From assembly GCF_900000175.1 (NCBI RefSeq), contig NZ_CWGJ01000026.1, positions 146,956-210,955 of the forward strand: DNA of 64,000 bases, read 5' to 3'. Position 1 is the stretch's first letter; each line of letters starts with the position of its first letter. Position numbers and translations under genes: made by a program. Below the pieces are notes generated by a model. The model was not told the origin of the DNA. It saw nothing but the letters and a program-made list of their open reading frames with translations, and did not search any database. This document shows positions 36,100 through 44,328 of this stretch, piece after piece. The DNA is from Estrella lausannensis (lineage in GTDB: Bacteria > Chlamydiota > Chlamydiia > Chlamydiales > Criblamydiaceae).

Positions 36100-36543
36100 C
36101 TAATTTAGGGGAAGCCACTTTTCATTGACGTTGAACCTTTTGTTAAGATGGCGCGTCTGCTCGTCCTCGACAAGCTTATCATTGGCTTTGTCGGGCACCA
36201 TCTCTTTCAGTAGGGTTTCGGTTCTTTTCAGGAGAATGGCGGCATGCTTCCAGTCCTCCTCGCTTAGCTTCTGAGGATTTTCTGTGAATTTTTGAACGGT
36301 GGAACGTTTCACCTTCAGTTTTTCGAAGATCTTGCTGTCTTTGGCTTTGAGCCGATTGATGTTGAGCTCCAAGTCTTTGATTAGTTTCTTTTTCTCTTCG
36401 GCAAGCTCCGGGCTGGTCTCTTTTTTTGGAGGAGGGGGTTTGCCGGAAGCTTTATCGGCCTCATTCAGCAGCCTCTCCACTTCCATTTTGTGCAAACCCT
36501 GCGCGAGAGACTCTTCCACTTTGGTAAAATTGGTTTTTCCCAT
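36100..36543 (-). CDS. Hypothetical charged coiled-coil protein
   Basis: A 147-residue, Lys/Glu-rich protein that is helical nearly throughout, with a Pro-rich link (GKPPPPKKETSPE) at residues 34-46 and a coiled-coil-prone stretch after it. No signal peptide or enzyme motif. An AGAGGATC ribosome binding site precedes the ATG. I do not recognise the family. Confidence 0.6.
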   Translation of the reverse strand: MGKTNFTKVEESLAQGLHKMEVERLLNEADKASGKPPPPKKETSPELAEEKKKLIKDLELNINRLKAKDSKIFEKLKVKRSTVQKFTENPQKLSEEDWKHAAILLKRTETLLKEMVPDKANDKLVEDEQTRHLNKRFNVNEKWLPLN

Positions 36544-36952
36544 ACAAGATCCTCTTTGAAAAAAAGCTCCGCTTCCTTAGGATTCTAAAAATATTTTAAC
36601 ACGTTCGGATTTTACTGTCATCTTTTGAAAATAGCCTGTCCATAGCTGGAAAAACACACATAGAGAGCCGAGCGGCATATAATTTGCTACAGACAATTAT
36701 CATAACGTGATAAACCTTAGTTTGGGCAAGTGCTTGTCAAGCCGCTGTCCTGCATTGATTTTAGCGAGGGTGACCACGGGGCTTAAAGAGAGCGGGCGCG
36801 TATCTCGTTTGGCGCATTGATAGCAGAAAGATCATGCGATCTAGGCACCAAGCGCAGAAGAAACGCATCGAAAAAGTTTTTTTTCATCGAGAGCGGGTGA
36901 AAAGAGTCTCTTTCAATGCATTTCGGTATCAACGGAAAAGGAAAAAACCTCT
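36544..36952. promoter_or_regulatory. Divergent gap upstream of sthA
   Basis: About 400 bases that must hold promoters for sthA and the coiled-coil gene. TTTCGGTATC at about 36922-36931 resembles one family A end; no partner end is present. No gene is supported. Confidence 0.35.
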
Positions 36953-38347
36953 ATGGAAGAGATAAAAGCCGATGTAGTGGTGATTGGATCGGGGCCGGCC
37001 GGGCAGAAGGCGGCGATTCAGGCGGCTAAACTGGGAAAATCTGTTGTCGTAGTGGAAAAGGAGCCGACTCCCGGCGGCAATTGCCTCTATTCCGGAACCA
37101 TCCCCTCGAAGACGCTGCGTGAAGCGATCATCGACCTGACACGCTTCTATGAGAGGCAATACCGCGATGTCCGCGATATAAAAGAGGTCACGATATCCGA
37201 GTTAAACAGCCGCTTGAGCCAGGTGATCGAAGAAGAGCGGACGATGATCAGCCGCCAGTTCAAGAAAAATAACATTCGCTTCCTGCATGGCACAGGCCGG
37301 TTTGAAAATCCCCATACGCTTCTCATTGTGGACAGCGACTACCGGCTTTCCTATCAGATCAAGGGGGAGTCTTTCATCATCGCGACAGGATCTGTCCCGA
37401 GAAACCCCACGGGTGTTCCATTTGACGATAAGATCATTTTGGACTCGACACGTCTTCTCCGGATTGAACGGGTGCCAAAGTCAATGCTGGTTCTCGGGGG
37501 TGGTATCATCGGCTCTGAGTACGCCTCCTTTTTCGCAGCCCTTGGCACCGAAGTCACCATCATCGATAAGAAGGATCATATTCTTCCTCTGCTTGACTCT
37601 GAAATCGGCATCCACTTGCAGACATCGCTGACCGACATAGGCCTTCGCTTCAAAGGACGGAAAGAACCGGCAGAGATCATCAAAGAGGAAAATAGGGCTG
37701 TCGTTAAGTTTAAAGACGGAACAAGCCTATCTGCAGACTGTTTACTCTATGCCCTCGGCCGCGAAGCCAACGTCGAGTCGCTGCATATCGAAAACTGCGG
37801 ACTGACAAAAAATGACAAGGGCTATTTGCCCGTCAATGCCCTCTTTCAGACGCCGGTGTCTCACATCTATGCGGTTGGAGATGTTATCGGAGGCCCTAGC
37901 TTAGCTTCGACCAGTATGGAGCAAGGAAGGCTTGCCGCAAGACACGCTTGCGGCGTTGAGACGCACCACTTCCCAACCTTCTATCCGATCGGTATCTGGA
38001 CCATTCCGGAGATCTCCTGCTGCGGATATACCGAAGACCAGCTGCGCGAGCTGGGTTTTCAGTATGAAGTGGGCAGAGCCTATTTCTATGAGATCTCAAG
38101 AAGCCACATTGTGGGCGGGTCAACTGGCCTGATGAAACTCATATTCCACAAGGAAACGCTCGAAATCCTCGGTATCCACGTGATCGGCAGGGGAGCGGCC
38201 GAGGTTGTTCACATCGGCCAGGTCGCCGTGTCGTTCCGCGCTAAAATCGACTACTTTATCGATCACATTTTCAACTATCCAACCTACGCGGAAGCTTATC
38301 GTATTGCTGCTTTGAACGGCATCAACAAGATCAAGCACCGTCGCTGA
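36953..38347 (+). CDS. sthA: Soluble pyridine nucleotide transhydrogenase
   Basis: SthA transfers hydride between NADPH and NADH in the cytosol using FAD. The 464-residue protein has the FAD-binding VVIGSGPAGQKAAIQAAKLG, then GGNCLYSGTIPSKTL, where one Cys rather than the CxxxxC redox pair separates it from lipoamide dehydrogenases. The NAD-binding GGGIIGSEYASFFAALG and the FAD-contacting HIYAVGDVIG follow, then a dimerisation domain. Chlamydiae import nucleotides but must balance NADPH, which fits this enzyme. Confidence 0.92.
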   Translation: MEEIKADVVVIGSGPAGQKAAIQAAKLGKSVVVVEKEPTPGGNCLYSGTIPSKTLREAIIDLTRFYERQYRDVRDIKEVTISELNSRLSQVIEEERTMISRQFKKNNIRFLHGTGRFENPHTLLIVDSDYRLSYQIKGESFIIATGSVPRNPTGVPFDDKIILDSTRLLRIERVPKSMLVLGGGIIGSEYASFFAALGTEVTIIDKKDHILPLLDSEIGIHLQTSLTDIGLRFKGRKEPAEIIKEENRAVVKFKDGTSLSADCLLYALGREANVESLHIENCGLTKNDKGYLPVNALFQTPVSHIYAVGDVIGGPSLASTSMEQGRLAARHACGVETHHFPTFYPIGIWTIPEISCCGYTEDQLRELGFQYEVGRAYFYEISRSHIVGGSTGLMKLIFHKETLEILGIHVIGRGAAEVVHIGQVAVSFRAKIDYFIDHIFNYPTYAEAYRIAALNGINKIKHRR

Positions 38348-38423
38348 GCATGAGGTGTTCCCCGCGGTTTCAATACCGTTATCCCTTAGGAAAGGGGAGC
38401 ATTGAATTCATGAGGAACCCATT

Positions 38424-38748
38424 TATACCGAGGCAACTTGAAGAATTGGTCTTTGGCTTCGTTGGGTTTATACCGAAATTCTCTCAAAATTTGGCATGGG
38501 GGCTTTGAGAAAGCCTCGGGATTGAATGATCGCAAGCCACCTCATATTTCTAATATTAGGTGGCTTGCGATCATTCAATTGCGAGAGCTTTCTCTTTGCC
38601 AAAATCCAAATTTTGAGAGAATTTCGGTATACTTAAGAATTTTCGTTCTCACTCGCGCCTTGCCTCTCGGCAATGGTCGCTCGCTCCGGACAAAAATTCT
38701 TAAGGCCCTCCTGGCCAAATTTCCAATTCTTCAAGTTGTTTCGGTATA
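38424..38748. repeat. Family A variant element interrupted by a second family A element
   Basis: The outer ends are TATACCGAGGCAACTTGAAG and its near-perfect inverse CTTCAAGTTGTTTCGGTATA. An internal CTTAAGAATTTTCG and AAATTCTTAAG form another palindrome. The copy at 38469-38631 interrupts the left half at a TA. Removing it leaves a normal 162-base element with one TA at the junction. Confidence 0.7.
38469..38631. repeat. Family A palindromic repeat, complete 163-bp nested copy
   Basis: The ends are TATACCGAAATTCTCTCAAA and the inverted GAGAGAATTTCGGTATA. Inner GATTGAATGATCGCAAGCCA pairs with TGGCTTGCGATCATTCAAT around a TCTAATATTAGG core. It is inserted in another element of the same kind. 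Confidence 0.8.
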
Positions 38749-38767
38749 GTGAAGGCTGTCTATTTGT

Positions 38768-38808
38768 TCTTTGACTCGGGAGAGTGAATTGTTCTCCCGA
38801 GTCAAAGA
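38768..38808. terminator. Bidirectional terminator between sthA and the BON gene
   Basis: TCTTTGACTCGGGAGA pairs perfectly with TCTCCCGAGTCAAAGA (16 bp). The two flanking genes converge here. T-runs are weak on both sides. Confidence 0.6.
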
Positions 38809-38835
38809 GTGTTTAAATAATGCATTGAAGCGGAG

Positions 38836-39699
38836 TTAGCTGTTATTTAACACGCGGAGTTCGCTCTTCACGGATTTGACCCCTTCGATTTGCTGAATCT
38901 CGTTTACCAGCTTTTGCTGGTCACCGGGGTTTTTAATCGCTCCTTGCAAGGTAACGATTCCGTTTTTAGTGTTCAGAGCAATCTCATTGTAGTTTTTTCC
39001 AAGCCAGTTTTTTCCGATGTTGTCACGAATTTTTTTATTCAGCTGTCTGTCTGCCGTAGTTGCTGCTTTGTCCTGAGGAAATTCTGAACCTGGTAACTCC
39101 ATTTTGTGTTGACCGGATTGTTCCATTTGATCTTGAGCGGGCTTTTCCATGGTGTTTTGCTCCCCGACAGTGACTTGACTGTTCAGGCTAATGACTCCTT
39201 TCATGTTGCGAATCTCTTCTTCCAATTTTGATTTGTCCACCGACGTGCCAACCTGGCCTTGCAATACAACGTTTCCATTGCTTACACGGGCGGTTACGCC
39301 TGCATAGGATTTTGAGAGCCAGCCTGAATCGAGCTTATCGTGAATCTGTTTCGCAAGTTCTGCATCGGTCAATTGCATGGAGTTGTCATGGGCATTGCTG
39401 GCGACGTAGTTTTTGCTCGTTGGATGAAAACTGCCTTGTTGCCTATTGGCAGGGTCACTTTGGCGGTTTTGATCGGTTTTATTGGTGTCGTTTCGATTGT
39501 ATCCCCCGTTTTCATCGCTTCGATGGTATCTTTGGCCCTCACCATGGTGGTAACCGCCTGAATGATGGCATCGGTCGTTTGAGCGGCAGCTTGGGCAGGA
39601 CGATCTGGAATCTTGGTAGTAGTAATCTGCATGAGCGCTCGTGGCAAAGCCTGATGCGAAAATCATTGCCAGAAGACCGGTAATTTTCGTGGTATCCAT
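38836..39699 (-). CDS. Exported protein with two BON domains
   Basis: The 287-residue protein begins with a signal peptide ending near SAHA, followed by a His/Asn/Ser-rich linker (residues 25-105). Two BON domains follow: about 110-175 (LAKQIHDKLDSGWLSKSYAG, VLQGQVGTSVDKSKLEEEIR) and about 215-285 (LNKKIRDNIGKNWLGKNYNE, VTLQGAIKNPGDQQKLVNEI). BON domains bind phospholipid and occur in OsmY, an envelope stress protein. Proximity of the DUF892 gene, itself often stress-linked, supports an envelope or stress role. Confidence 0.85.
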   Translation of the reverse strand: MDTTKITGLLAMIFASGFATSAHADYYYQDSRSSCPSCRSNDRCHHSGGYHHGEGQRYHRSDENGGYNRNDTNKTDQNRQSDPANRQQGSFHPTSKNYVASNAHDNSMQLTDAELAKQIHDKLDSGWLSKSYAGVTARVSNGNVVLQGQVGTSVDKSKLEEEIRNMKGVISLNSQVTVGEQNTMEKPAQDQMEQSGQHKMELPGSEFPQDKAATTADRQLNKKIRDNIGKNWLGKNYNEIALNTKNGIVTLQGAIKNPGDQQKLVNEIQQIEGVKSVKSELRVLNNS

Positions 39700-39732
39700 A
39701 GTTTCTCCTTTAGTTGGTTATTCCATCGACTG

Positions 39733-39789
39733 CTAAGAGAGTGTCCACAAGCTGAAATCGTATGATTTGTTTGTGGGGCAGTCTCTTAG
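39733..39789. repeat. Family B palindromic repeat (57-bp copy)
   Basis: CTAAGAGAGTGTCCACAAGC and TTTGTGGGGCAGTCTCTTAG pair around a CGTATGATTT loop. It lies just upstream of the BON gene. Confidence 0.65.
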
Positions 39790-39880
39790 CAAGCCCTATT
39801 TTTTCGTCAAATTCCGGGAGGGTGGTGCCACATGATTGCTTGCAGAGCCCCCTTCCGAATTAAGAATACCGCCTGTCGGC

Positions 39881-40402
39881 TTATCGCTGAGCAGTAAGGG
39901 CTTTTGCCTGCTGATTGATACCAGATTTCAGCAGACCTCCCTCGGCAATTTTGGTTAATTTTTTATCTGCATTTCCTTCTTCGTCCAGCGAGGCCTGGAG
40001 AAGATCGGCTACCTTGCCAAGCTCCATTTCCCTGGCAAATGTGCGAGCGGTTCCATAGGCCGCGATTCCGTAGTGCGTGATGCGCTGCGCTTTGGAGATG
40101 ATTAATACATCGCAGAGAGACGATTTCGATCTGAAATCGTGAAGCACGCTTTTGCACTCTTCAATCAGCCCTTTCATTGCCGGGCAGAACTTTTCTTCTC
40201 TCTTCACATTCAGAATGTCGAAGATTTTTTCGAGACGCTCAACGTGTGTTTTTGTCTCTACCAAATGGGATTCAAGAGCATGTTTCAAATCCGGGGATTC
40301 TGACGCTCTGATCATTTCGGGCATGGCCTCAACGATTTGCCGCTCAGCGCTCAATAAATCAGACAATTCATTGATGAGTAAGCTTTTAAAGGTTTTTTCC
40401 AT
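39881..40402 (-). CDS. DUF892 (YciE/YciF-like) ferritin-like protein
   Basis: A 173-residue all-helical protein whose first helix (LINELSDLLSAERQIVEAMP) and HLVETKTHVERLEKIFDIL segment carry the Glu and His residues of a ferritin-like diiron fold in this family. The ITHYGIAAYGTARTFARE segment is also typical. YciE/YciF-type proteins are stress-induced with no proven reaction. A GGAGG ribosome binding site precedes the ATG. Confidence 0.88.
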   Translation of the reverse strand: MEKTFKSLLINELSDLLSAERQIVEAMPEMIRASESPDLKHALESHLVETKTHVERLEKIFDILNVKREEKFCPAMKGLIEECKSVLHDFRSKSSLCDVLIISKAQRITHYGIAAYGTARTFAREMELGKVADLLQASLDEEGNADKKLTKIAEGGLLKSGINQQAKALTAQR

Positions 40403-40634
40403 GAACGACCTCCTTGTCCTTGTTTGTTGTCAGGATAAAAATAAAATCTAAGTTATAAGCTTCGAAAAATAATTCAGCTTATTAATCCAATAGGGTGAAA
40501 ATTTTTTCGAAACCTATAATTCTACGGAGGAGTAAAGCATACTGATTTGAGTCTGCGGGCTGTCTCTGATATTGGAAAAATGTGAACTGGATGCGACTTA
40601 CTAAATTGCGAAAGAGGAGTGGGGGTTATGTGTG

Positions 40635-40690
40635 CTAAGAGATTGTCCACAAACTGAAATCGTATGATTTATTTGTGGTCAGTCTCTAAG
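40635..40690. repeat. Family B palindromic repeat (56-bp copy)
   Basis: CTAAGAGATTGTCCACAAAC is mirrored by ATTTGTGGTCAGTCTCTAAG around CGTATGATTT. It is nearly the same as the copy at 39733-39789. Confidence 0.65.
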
Positions 40691-40898
40691 TTGAATCTTA
40701 GATACTTTCTCTCTAAATCAAGTTTCCTCTTATCCCCACATTCTACCGGAACAGCTTTGTTGTATAGTTAAAAAGTTGCGGTTTGTTTTCATTTTGGGAA
40801 CGCTTGTTTTTTAGCAAGTTGAAGCGCTCGGGCGAAACTTAAATGAGGTGTGTGGGAGATATCGTGGAGTGTCTTGAAAGCCTTGTCAATCACAAAGC

Positions 40899-40939
40899 AG
40901 TCCATGGTTTTCACTGGTGTAGGGGGAAAACCATGGACT
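40899..40939 (-). terminator. Hairpin downstream of clpB
   Basis: AGTCCATGGTTTTC and GAAAACCATGGACT pair perfectly (14 bp) across a 13-base loop. It lies 10 bases after the clpB stop; on the minus strand the following bases are only moderately T-rich. Confidence 0.55.
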
Positions 40940-40949
40940 TTTGGAAAGG

Positions 40950-43562
40950 TTACCGAGCTACCTTTTTCATTTTGGCGGTGTAGGCAATTTCCTTGTCCTT
41001 AACATCCAGTTCGACGATGGTTCCTGGAGGTATTTTCCCTTCCAGAATGCCTCTTGACAAGGGGTTGACAACGGCGTGCTGGATAAGCCGTTTGAGCGGC
41101 CTCGCTCCGAAATGGGGGTCGTAACCCTCTTCTGCCAATAACCTCACAGCGTTGTCCGACCAGGACAACTCGTTCTTACGCTCCTCCATCCTTTTTTTCA
41201 GCGTATCGAGCTGAATTGCGACAATTTTCTCCATATCACTCTCCTTAAGCGGCAGGAAAGGGAGTATTTCGTCCAGGCGGTTGATGAATTCGGGGCGGAA
41301 GTGGCCTTTGACTACCGGCTCGACAATCTGCAGAATCTCCTCTTTATCAAATGACTTTTTCTTCTCTTCCATTTTGGCAAGGAGACGGTCTGAGCCTAAG
41401 TTGGATGTCATGATGAATAGAGCGTTCCTACAGTTGACGACACGGCCTTTGCTGTCGGTGATGCGTCCGTCGTCAAAGATCTGCAGCAGGATGTTGAAAA
41501 CATCGGGGTGGGCCTTTTCCACCTCATCGAGCAAGACAACGCTGTAGGGGCGGCGTCTTAAAGACTCGGTGAGCTGACCACCTTCGTCGTAGCCAACATA
41601 CCCTGGAGGAGAGCCGATGATTTTGGAGACGCTGTGCTTTTCCATGTATTCAGACATGTCGAGACGCACCATCGCCTCTTCCTGATCGAATAGAATGGAG
41701 GCAAGCGCCTTGGAAAGTTCCGTTTTTCCCACTCCTGTCGGCCCGAGAAAGAGAAATACTCCCACCGGTCTTGATGGATCGGCGAGGCCGGAGCGCGATC
41801 TGCGAATCGCTTCGGATACGGCTTTAACAGCAATATCTTGTCCGACAACCCTCTTTTCAAGATCTTTTTCCAGATGCAGCAGCTTTTCGGCCTCTCCTTC
41901 CAACATCTTGTGAACAGGGATGCCAGTCCACTTGGAGACAATGTGGGCGATCAGCTGGTCGTCAACTTCCTCTTGCAAGAGACGGTGGGGCTTGGCAGAC
42001 AGCTTTTGCTGCGCCTCTTCAAGCTCTTTTTGGAGTGCGGGGATTTTGTGGTAGCGGATTTCGGCTACTTTTTCGTAGTCGAGTTTACGCTCCAGCTCCT
42101 CCTCTTGAAATTTTATCTTTTCAAGCGCATCTTTTTTTTGCTTCAAGGTATTTAAAAGCTCCTTTTCCTGCTCCCATTCCTGGCGGAGCCGGGCGAGTTC
42201 TTCTTTGATCTTCGCGATCTTCTCTTGGATCTTTTCCTGCCGTCCCTGTTCGATCGCGCCCTTTTCCCGCTTGATCGCTTCCAGTTCGATATTGAGGGCG
42301 GAGAGCTCGCGTTCCTTGGTGTCGATGGGCAGCGGACGGCTGCCGATCTGCATGCGGATCAAAGAGGCTGCTTCATCGATCAGGTCGATCGCCTTATCGG
42401 GCAGGCGTCTGTCGGTGATATAGCGATTGGAGAGATAGACGGCCGCATGGATGGCCGACTCGGTGATGCGCACCCCGTGGAATATCTCATAGCGCTCTTT
42501 CAGCCCCCGCAAGATGGCAACGGCATCTTCGGGGCTTGGCTCGTCGACAAAGACGGTCTGGAAGCGTCTCTCCAGCGCCGCGTCTTTTTCGATGTGTTTT
42601 TGATATTCGTTTAGCGTGGTCGCGCCGATACAGTGGAGAGAGCCTCTAGCAAGCGCCGGTTTTAGCAAGTTGGCCGCGTCCATCGCTCCTTCGGCAGCTC
42701 CGGCCCCTACAAGTGTATGCACCTCGTCGATGAACAAGATGACGTTGCCCTCGCTCTTTTCGATATCTTGCAAGATAGCCTTCAGGCGCTCTTCAAATTC
42801 TCCTCGGAACTTGGTTCCCGCAATCAGGCTGCCCATGTCAAGGGTCATCAGTTGCTTGTTCTTAAGCGAGTCCGGAACGTCCCCCTGGATAATTCTTTGA
42901 GCCAGTCCCTCGGCGATAGCGGTTTTCCCCACACCCGGCTCGCCGATTAGCATCGGGTTGTTTTTGGTTCTGCGGCTCAGCACCTGCATTGTCCTGCGGA
43001 TCTCTTCTTCCCGTCCGATCACCGGGTCGATTTTTCCCTTTCTTGCCAGGTCGGTTAAGTTTTTGCAGTATTTTTCAAGCGCCTGGAGATTCTCTTCTGC
43101 TGTGGGGGAGTCCATATGCCTTTCTCCTCGTATTTTTCTTATGTGCTCTTCTAAATCCTTCAGTGTGATTTTCGACTGGCTCTTCCACTTGTTGAAAGGC
43201 TCGGAGCCTCCTTTCCAGTAGGAAATGAGAAAGTGGTCGCTGGAGGTGTAGTCATCTTTCCACGCCTTTGCGATCGTTTCGGCCTCTCTGATACGATTCT
43301 GAAGAGACCAGGAGGTGGTGGGGGGCTTGGTTTCCCCTCCTGCCCATTTGGCGCTTTTGTTGATCTCGTCTTGCAGAGAGTCGATTAACGCCTTCGGGTG
43401 GAGATTTAGATGGTGAAGAATTGAAGAAAAATACCCTTCCGGCTCTTTTAAGAAGGAGAGAAGGAGGTGATTGTCGCCCACTTCCGTGTTTTTGTGGTTC
43501 TCGGCTTCGGAAAAGGCGGTTTGGATAGCTGCCCCTACGGCATCGGTGAACTTATGCTCCAT
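40950..43562 (-). CDS. clpB: Disaggregase ClpB
   Basis: ClpB is the AAA+ unfoldase that, with DnaK, rescues aggregated proteins. The 870-residue protein has an N-terminal Clp repeat domain (1-145), AAA-1 with Walker [14 protein letters not shown] near residue 205, a long coiled-coil middle domain (about 400-520) and AAA-2 with [14 protein letters not shown] near 605. Two [11 protein letters not shown] and [10 protein letters not shown] motifs are typical. The middle domain separates it from ClpC/ClpA. Its ribosome binding site lies inside a hairpin, suggesting translation control by temperature. Confidence 0.97.
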   Translation of the reverse strand: MEHKFTDAVGAAIQTAFSEAENHKNTEVGDNHLLLSFLKEPEGYFSSILHHLNLHPKALIDSLQDEINKSAKWAGGETKPPTTSWSLQNRIREAETIAKAWKDDYTSSDHFLISYWKGGSEPFNKWKSQSKITLKDLEEHIRKIRGERHMDSPTAEENLQALEKYCKNLTDLARKGKIDPVIGREEEIRRTMQVLSRRTKNNPMLIGEPGVGKTAIAEGLAQRIIQGDVPDSLKNKQLMTLDMGSLIAGTKFRGEFEERLKAILQDIEKSEGNVILFIDEVHTLVGAGAAEGAMDAANLLKPALARGSLHCIGATTLNEYQKHIEKDAALERRFQTVFVDEPSPEDAVAILRGLKERYEIFHGVRITESAIHAAVYLSNRYITDRRLPDKAIDLIDEAASLIRMQIGSRPLPIDTKERELSALNIELEAIKREKGAIEQGRQEKIQEKIAKIKEELARLRQEWEQEKELLNTLKQKKDALEKIKFQEEELERKLDYEKVAEIRYHKIPALQKELEEAQQKLSAKPHRLLQEEVDDQLIAHIVSKWTGIPVHKMLEGEAEKLLHLEKDLEKRVVGQDIAVKAVSEAIRRSRSGLADPSRPVGVFLFLGPTGVGKTELSKALASILFDQEEAMVRLDMSEYMEKHSVSKIIGSPPGYVGYDEGGQLTESLRRRPYSVVLLDEVEKAHPDVFNILLQIFDDGRITDSKGRVVNCRNALFIMTSNLGSDRLLAKMEEKKKSFDKEEILQIVEPVVKGHFRPEFINRLDEILPFLPLKESDMEKIVAIQLDTLKKRMEERKNELSWSDNAVRLLAEEGYDPHFGARPLKRLIQHAVVNPLSRGILEGKIPPGTIVELDVKDKEIAYTAKMKKVAR

Positions 43563-43565
43563 GGG

Positions 43566-43620
43566 ATTCTCCGGTTAGCGGTCAACGAATGTCATTGCTA
43601 AGTTAACAGAACCGGAGAAT
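43566..43620 (-). promoter_or_regulatory. Hairpin hiding the clpB ribosome binding site (possible RNA thermometer)
   Basis: On the minus strand ATTCTCCGGTT (43620-43610) pairs perfectly with AACCGGAGAAT (43576-43566), 33 bases apart. The second arm contains GGAG, the clpB Shine-Dalgarno sequence, 6 bases before the ATG. A shorter TTAGC/GCTAA stem can extend the pairing. There is no T-run, so a plain terminator is less likely. Confidence 0.6.
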
Positions 43621-43633
43621 ATCAAAAAGGGGG

Positions 43634-44236
43634 TTAGCTCTTTTCGGCAAGCATGGCCTGGGTGTCTTTGTTGTGCTCCCAGCGCGTCTCTTCGCTGCCG
43701 GAGAGCAAGTTGACATAGCGTGAGAGGACAAACAGATAGTCGGACAGGCGGTTTAAATAGACTAGAACGTTTTCGGAGACGTCGGCATTTTGTGCCAAGG
43801 GGTAGGCTTCCCGCTCTGACCGGCGGCAGATGCTGCGGGCCAGGTGTAAAAGGGCTGAAGCGGGATGACCGCCGGGCAAGATAAAGTAGGTGAGCTTGGG
43901 AAGGGCGCCATCCATTTTGTCTATCCATTTCTCCAGCAGAGTGATCTCTTCGCTGTCAAAACGTGTCTTGGAAATTTTAGGTGTTGATGCTAAGGATCTT
44001 GGTGTTGCCAGAGCCGCTCCGATATCGAACAGGGCGTGCTGGATAAATTCCAGCTCTTCCTTCACTTGCCTAAACTTTTGGTCGGAAGGCAGTAGCGATA
44101 TGGCAGCACCGATCGCGCTGTTGCACTCATCGACAGTGCCGATGGCTTCCATGTAGTGGGAATTTTTGGGGACTCTATGCCCTGTGAAGAGGGACGTCTG
44201 CCCCTGATCGCCTGTTTTCGTGTAGATTTTTACCAT
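43634..44236 (-). CDS. ATP:cob(I)alamin adenosyltransferase, PduO type
   Basis: The enzyme makes adenosylcobalamin from cobalamin and ATP. Family motifs are present in the 200-residue protein: KIYTKTGDQGQTSLFTG at the ATP site, GTVDECNSAIGAA, FILPGGHPASALLHLARSIC with the key ARSICRRSER segment, and LNRLSDYLFVLSRYVN. Homologues act in B12 salvage. No adenosylcobalamin-dependent enzyme is in this window. clpB follows 71 bases downstream on the same strand. Confidence 0.93.
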   Translation of the reverse strand: MVKIYTKTGDQGQTSLFTGHRVPKNSHYMEAIGTVDECNSAIGAAISLLPSDQKFRQVKEELEFIQHALFDIGAALATPRSLASTPKISKTRFDSEEITLLEKWIDKMDGALPKLTYFILPGGHPASALLHLARSICRRSEREAYPLAQNADVSENVLVYLNRLSDYLFVLSRYVNLLSGSEETRWEHNKDTQAMLAEKS

Positions 44237-44328
44237 CGCTTCCTCAGTTAACTTAATTCAGTTTCAGTGATAGCGATGCTAATTGGGAAATTAATAAATC
44301 TCAATAGGTACCAAAAAGTCGTCTTAAT

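Larger units (their letters stand above)
40403..40949. other. Gap with family B copies and a hairpin
   Basis: No gene is supported in about 550 bases. It holds a family B half (40532-40565), a complete short family B copy (40635-40690) and, next to the clpB stop, a strong hairpin (40899-40939). Confidence 0.5.

Noticed and set aside
36953..38347. Dihydrolipoamide dehydrogenase or mercuric reductase
   Set aside because: The redox-active cysteine pair is absent; GTIPSK with a single Cys fits SthA.
43566..43620. CIRCE or terminator upstream of clpB
   Set aside because: The arms do not match CIRCE, and no T-run follows the hairpin on the minus strand.
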